From Actinomadura meyerae (GTDB lineage Bacteria > Actinomycetota > Actinomycetes > Streptosporangiales > Streptosporangiaceae): DNA of 64,000 nucleotides. The notes beneath the pieces are model-generated. The model was not told the DNA's origin. It was given only the letters and a program-made list of their open reading frames with translations, and did no database searches. The DNA lies in the NCBI RefSeq assembly GCF_900188445.1, contig NZ_FZOR01000031.1, positions 1-64,000 on the forward strand, in the 5' to 3' direction. Each line of letters begins with the position of its first letter. Position 1 is the stretch's first letter. Position numbers and translations under genes: made by a program. Of this stretch, positions 61,412 to 64,000 are shown piece by piece.

Positions 61412-61945
61412 TCAGCGGAAGAGGGAGTCGACGTAGTCCGAGCCCAGGCCGACCTTGTCGTAGTGCTCGCGGCACATCGCGATGTAGTCGTGGACGTCGA
61501 AGTACCCTTCCGTGTCACCGTTCTCGTCGAGCCAGATGAGCGGGCCCTTCACGATGAACATCGTCTTCATGGGTTCGCCGCTCTCGTAGGCGACGAGCGT
61601 GTGGCCCTCGCCCGGCGCCTCGTAGATGAAGTCGCCCGCCGTCGCCGTCCACGGGCGTTCGAGGTAACCCCACTTGCCGGAGATGGTGTAGGCGAACACC
61701 TCGTGCGGGTGGTAGTGCCGGTTCACCAGGCCGGCGCTGGTGGCGCGCAGGATGTCCGCCCAGGAGTTGTCCTTGACGTTGATCCAGAGCGGGCGCGAGC
61801 CGACGGTCTCGGTGAACGGCACGTAGTAGCGGTCGTCGTCGGTGGCGACCTTCGGCAGGTACACCTCGGGCAGGGCGTCCGGCTTCTGGGAGTTCTGGAT
61901 CGGCTTCAGGTTCTTCCAGAACTCGGTGGTGGCGTCCTCCGGCAT
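61412..61945 (-). CDS. Cupin dioxygenase, 2,4'-dihydroxyacetophenone dioxygenase-like
   Basis: 177 aa cupin. NRHYHPHEVFAYTISGKWGYLE holds the first metal motif (two His and a Glu), and APGEGHTLVAYES the later His. This layout matches 2,4'-dihydroxyacetophenone dioxygenase-like proteins, which cleave a C-C bond beside an aromatic ring. Actual substrate is not shown. GGAGGAAGCC precedes the ATG at 61945. With the AraC gene it forms a two-gene unit. Confidence 0.78.
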   Translation of the reverse strand: MPEDATTEFWKNLKPIQNSQKPDALPEVYLPKVATDDDRYYVPFTETVGSRPLWINVKDNSWADILRATSAGLVNRHYHPHEVFAYTISGKWGYLERPWTATAGDFIYEAPGEGHTLVAYESGEPMKTMFIVKGPLIWLDENGDTEGYFDVHDYIAMCREHYDKVGLGSDYVDSLFR

Positions 61946-62144
61946 GGCTTCCTCCAGTCGCGTCGGTCCGTCGGTCGGCGGTGAACCGCTGACCGGCAGT
62001 GAACCGTGCGGCCGCGGCCGTGTCTTCCCGCTGCCGGACGTCCGGCCTTGCCCGCCCGGGACACCGGCGATTCACCGGACGGTCGGCCGCGACGTTCGGT
62101 AAAATCCTCGTCACCCGCAGTAAAGATCATTAAGAGGTGACGAC

Positions 62145-63143
62145 ATGTGCCGGCTTTTCGGGATGAGCACGGGAGGCCCCCGCGTCCGGGCGGCGCACTG
62201 GCTGCTGGACGCGCCGCGGAGCCTGCGCGCGCAGAGCCACCGCATGCAGCACGGCGCGGGCCTCGGCTGGTTCTCGCTCGGCGGCGAGCCCGTCCGCGAC
62301 CGCGCGCCCCTGGCCGCCTTCGAGAACGCCGACTTCGACCTGCACGCCCGCAACGTCCCGTCCCACACCTTCGTCTCGCACGTGCGGGACGCGTCCGTGG
62401 GCGGCCTGACCGTGCGCAACTGCCACCCCTTCGTGATGAACGACCGGCTGTTCGCCCACAACGGCGTGGTGAAGGGGCTGGACGTCCTCCGGACGTGGCT
62501 CACCGAGGTCGAGCACGCCCACGTCGCCGGGGAGACCGACTCGGAGCTGGTGTTCGCCTACCTGACGGCCGAGATCCGGCGCCGCGGCGACACCACGGCC
62601 GGGATCGTCGAGGCGGTGCGCCGCATCGGCGCGGAGCTGCCCGTGTTCGCGCTCAACCTCCTCGTCGCCGAGTCCGGCCGCCTGTGGGCGCTGCGCTACC
62701 CGGAGAGCAACGAGCTGTGGGTGCTCTCACCGGAGCGGGGCGGCGCCGGCGAGCCCGCGGGCCCCGGCGCCGTGCCGGCCGTCGTCCTCGCCAGCGAGCC
62801 GATGGACGACGATCCCGGCTGGCGGCTCCTCGAACCGGGCGAGCTGCTGGTGGTCGACGGGCTCGCCGAGGAGTCGCTGTTCCCGTTCGCGCCGCCGCGG
62901 CATCCGCTGCGCCGCGCGGACCTGTCGCTCCGCGAGGCCGCCTCCCAGGCCGTCTCCGAGCCTGCGTCCCCGGCCGTCTCCCCGGCCCCCGCGGCGGCCC
63001 CCTCGGCGGCCGGGGCGGCGGCGCTCCCGCCGGTCCCGGAACCGGCCGTGCCGGCGCTGGGGCGGGTTCCGGTCCGGGTGCCGGTGCGGGCGGTGATCGT
63101 TCGGAACGGGCGGACGCCAGCGGTTCCGGACCCGTCTGTCTAG
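62145..63143 (+). CDS. Class II glutamine amidotransferase, EgtC-like
   Basis: 332 aa Ntn-hydrolase. The nucleophile is Cys2 after Met removal (MCRLFGMST); FVSHVRDASVGG, NCHPFVMNDRLFAHNGVVKG and GETDSELVFAYL are the glutaminase-domain landmarks seen in EgtC and YafJ proteins. No egt genes for ergothioneine lie nearby, so the amidotransferase partner is unknown. From about residue 260 there is a Pro/Ala/Ser-rich low-complexity tail ending in RVPVRVPVRAVIV, which is unusual. ATG at 62145 has GAGGTGA upstream. Confidence 0.87.
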   Translation: MCRLFGMSTGGPRVRAAHWLLDAPRSLRAQSHRMQHGAGLGWFSLGGEPVRDRAPLAAFENADFDLHARNVPSHTFVSHVRDASVGGLTVRNCHPFVMNDRLFAHNGVVKGLDVLRTWLTEVEHAHVAGETDSELVFAYLTAEIRRRGDTTAGIVEAVRRIGAELPVFALNLLVAESGRLWALRYPESNELWVLSPERGGAGEPAGPGAVPAVVLASEPMDDDPGWRLLEPGELLVVDGLAEESLFPFAPPRHPLRRADLSLREAASQAVSEPASPAVSPAPAAAPSAAGAAALPPVPEPAVPALGRVPVRVPVRAVIVRNGRTPAVPDPSV

Positions 63144-63310
63144 ATCCGACACGCCGTTCACCACGGATAAGACCAGCTTCGGCCGAATTCGCGGTGATTC
63201 GCGCGGCATCGACGGCGTAATCAGGGGGAATGTGTACGTTGGGGAGATCAACACTGCTGTGAGCTGCGGGGACGGGCCCCGCAGCCCAGCCTTGGAAACA
63301 GGAGGTCCCC

Positions 63311-63523
63311 GTGGCTCGAACACTGTCGAGGGGCACCCGCGTCACCGGTGCCGAACGCACGCAGCTGGCCGCCGAGCTCGCTCCGCGCTACGCGGCCGGT
63401 GAGAGCATCCGCGACCTGGCGGCCGAGACCGGCCGGTCGTACGGGTTCATCTACAACGTCCTGAAGGAGGCGGGAGTGCCGCTGCGCGGGCGCGGCGGCA
63501 ACACCCGGCGCAAGAAGGGCTGA
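63311..63523 (+). CDS. Small helix-turn-helix protein, conserved in actinobacteria
   Basis: 70 aa. The core LAAELAPRYAAGESIRDLAA followed by ETGRSYGFIYNVLKEAGVPL is a helix-turn-helix, and the basic tail RGRGGNTRRKKG probably contacts DNA. Very similar short proteins occur throughout actinobacteria; their role is not established to my knowledge. GTG at 63311 has AGGAGG four bases upstream, an excellent site, suggesting high expression. The 167-bp upstream gap should hold its promoter. Confidence 0.85.
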   Translation: MARTLSRGTRVTGAERTQLAAELAPRYAAGESIRDLAAETGRSYGFIYNVLKEAGVPLRGRGGNTRRKKG

Positions 63524-63617
63524 CCCGCTCCCGAGACCACGTACGACCACATCAAGGCCGAGAAGGAACGAGCACATGGACGGACGTCCCCCTCGCCCCC
63601 CGGGGGGACCCCGTGCG

Positions 63618-64000
63618 CTAAGGACGGCGGAACGCCCCGGTGACCTCGGAGCGCCCGTTCAGGCTGGCGAGGTCCGCGGCGGCGCGCCCGGCCACCCAGC
63701 CCTCATAGTTGGAGACGGACCCCGCCCGCCCCTGGGCGAGGTTCGGGAACATCTCGTCGACGGCCCGCTCGACGGCCCGGTCGCGCGCCGCCAGCACGGG
63801 AAGAAGATCCTTCCCGCCGGCGTCGGCGGTGGCCCGGTCCGCGGCCTCTCCCGCGGCCTCGCGGAGCCGCTCCCCGATCCGGGACGCGTACGCGTTGAGG
63901 AAGGCGTGCCGGAACGACCGCGTCCGTGAGCGTCCCCGCGCGTCGCGCCGCGGGCCCGCGTGCACCATGGCGGACGTCGCCTGGACGAGCAGCGACGTGA
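63618..64000 (-). CDS. DUF2786-family protein, C-terminal part (runs off window)
   Basis: The last 127 codons are present. SLLVQATSAMVHAG, RSFRHAFLNAYASRIGERLREAA, LLPVLAARDRAVERAVDEMFP and SNYEGWVAGRAAADLASL match the C-terminal half of actinobacterial DUF2786 proteins; the N terminus lies beyond 64000. The internal ATG at 63968 is not the true start, since the family sequence continues upstream of it. Function unknown. Confidence 0.8.
   Translation of the reverse strand, partial: TSLLVQATSAMVHAGPRRDARGRSRTRSFRHAFLNAYASRIGERLREAAGEAADRATADAGGKDLLPVLAARDRAVERAVDEMFPNLAQGRAGSVSNYEGWVAGRAAADLASLNGRSEVTGAFRRP

Overview
The window is chromosomal DNA from a high-GC actinomycete. Third-codon positions are almost all G or C, GTG starts are common, many genes overlap by ATGA or GTGA, and the gene families are typically actinobacterial: EgtC-like amidotransferase, DUF5753 and MmyB-type XRE regulators, F420-type oxidoreductases, an Rv3547-like protein, WD-free Ser/Thr kinases and a DUF2786 protein. 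The mix fits a non-streptomycete filamentous actinomycete, perhaps of the Actinomadura/Thermomonospora group. That placement is inference. I see no rRNA, tRNA, insertion sequence, prophage or CRISPR array.

Layout. 1-3.55 kb: glycerol use, with a partial glycerol kinase and a GlpF facilitator read leftward, and an IclR regulator and a second, complete glycerol kinase read rightward; an inverted pair of operator-like sites lies in the divergent promoter. 3.57-7.54 kb: an acyl-CoA catabolic module (two acyl-CoA dehydrogenases, a crotonase, a GntR/FadR regulator). 7.6-10.6 kb: MmyB-like regulator, aldo/keto reductase and quinone reductase, ending in a strong hairpin. 10.65-15.84 kb: the best recognised pathway block, matching the mycobacterial genes for cholesterol C/D-ring breakdown (ipdC-ipdB-ipdA-echA20 read leftward, two SDR genes of the Rv3549c/Rv3548c type read rightward), with a KstR2-like palindrome between them.

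15.86-26.2 kb: a Ser/Thr kinase fused to a lytic-transglycosylase-like outer domain, HrpA helicase, proline iminopeptidase, a zinc-motif coiled-coil protein and small hypotheticals. 26.4-32.0 kb: a lone ABC ATPase and a tightly coupled four-gene operon pairing a Cas4/AddB-like iron-sulfur nuclease with an SF1 helicase and two unknown proteins. 32.1-38.2 kb: single metabolic genes, a predicted pseudokinase and a DUF5753 regulator. 38.3-42.8 kb: an intact ABC transporter (ATPase and two permeases) divergent from an intact two-component system.

42.8-53.9 kb is mixed accessory and core DNA: an LLM oxidoreductase with a divergent TetR-zinc-motif fusion, a DUF6504 protein under a near-perfect SOS box, a double MazG-type protein, an unrecognised four-cysteine protein, citrate synthase, a TenA/PqqC-like protein, a soluble Ser/Thr kinase, an aldo/keto reductase and two hypotheticals. 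54.4-59.3 kb holds a second ABC/two-component module that looks damaged: the FtsX permease has an in-frame TAA before its last membrane segment, and the histidine kinase is split by two apparent -1 frameshifts. 59.4-64 kb: a paralogue of the four-cysteine protein, an AraC regulator with a cupin, an EgtC-like amidotransferase, a small helix-turn-helix protein and the end of a DUF2786 gene.

The observations I rate highest are the shared upstream element found before both four-cysteine paralogues and one further gene (at 46560, 60399 and 51671), the helicase/nuclease operon, the SOS box on the DUF6504 gene, the KstR2-like operator, and the decayed second ABC/two-component locus.
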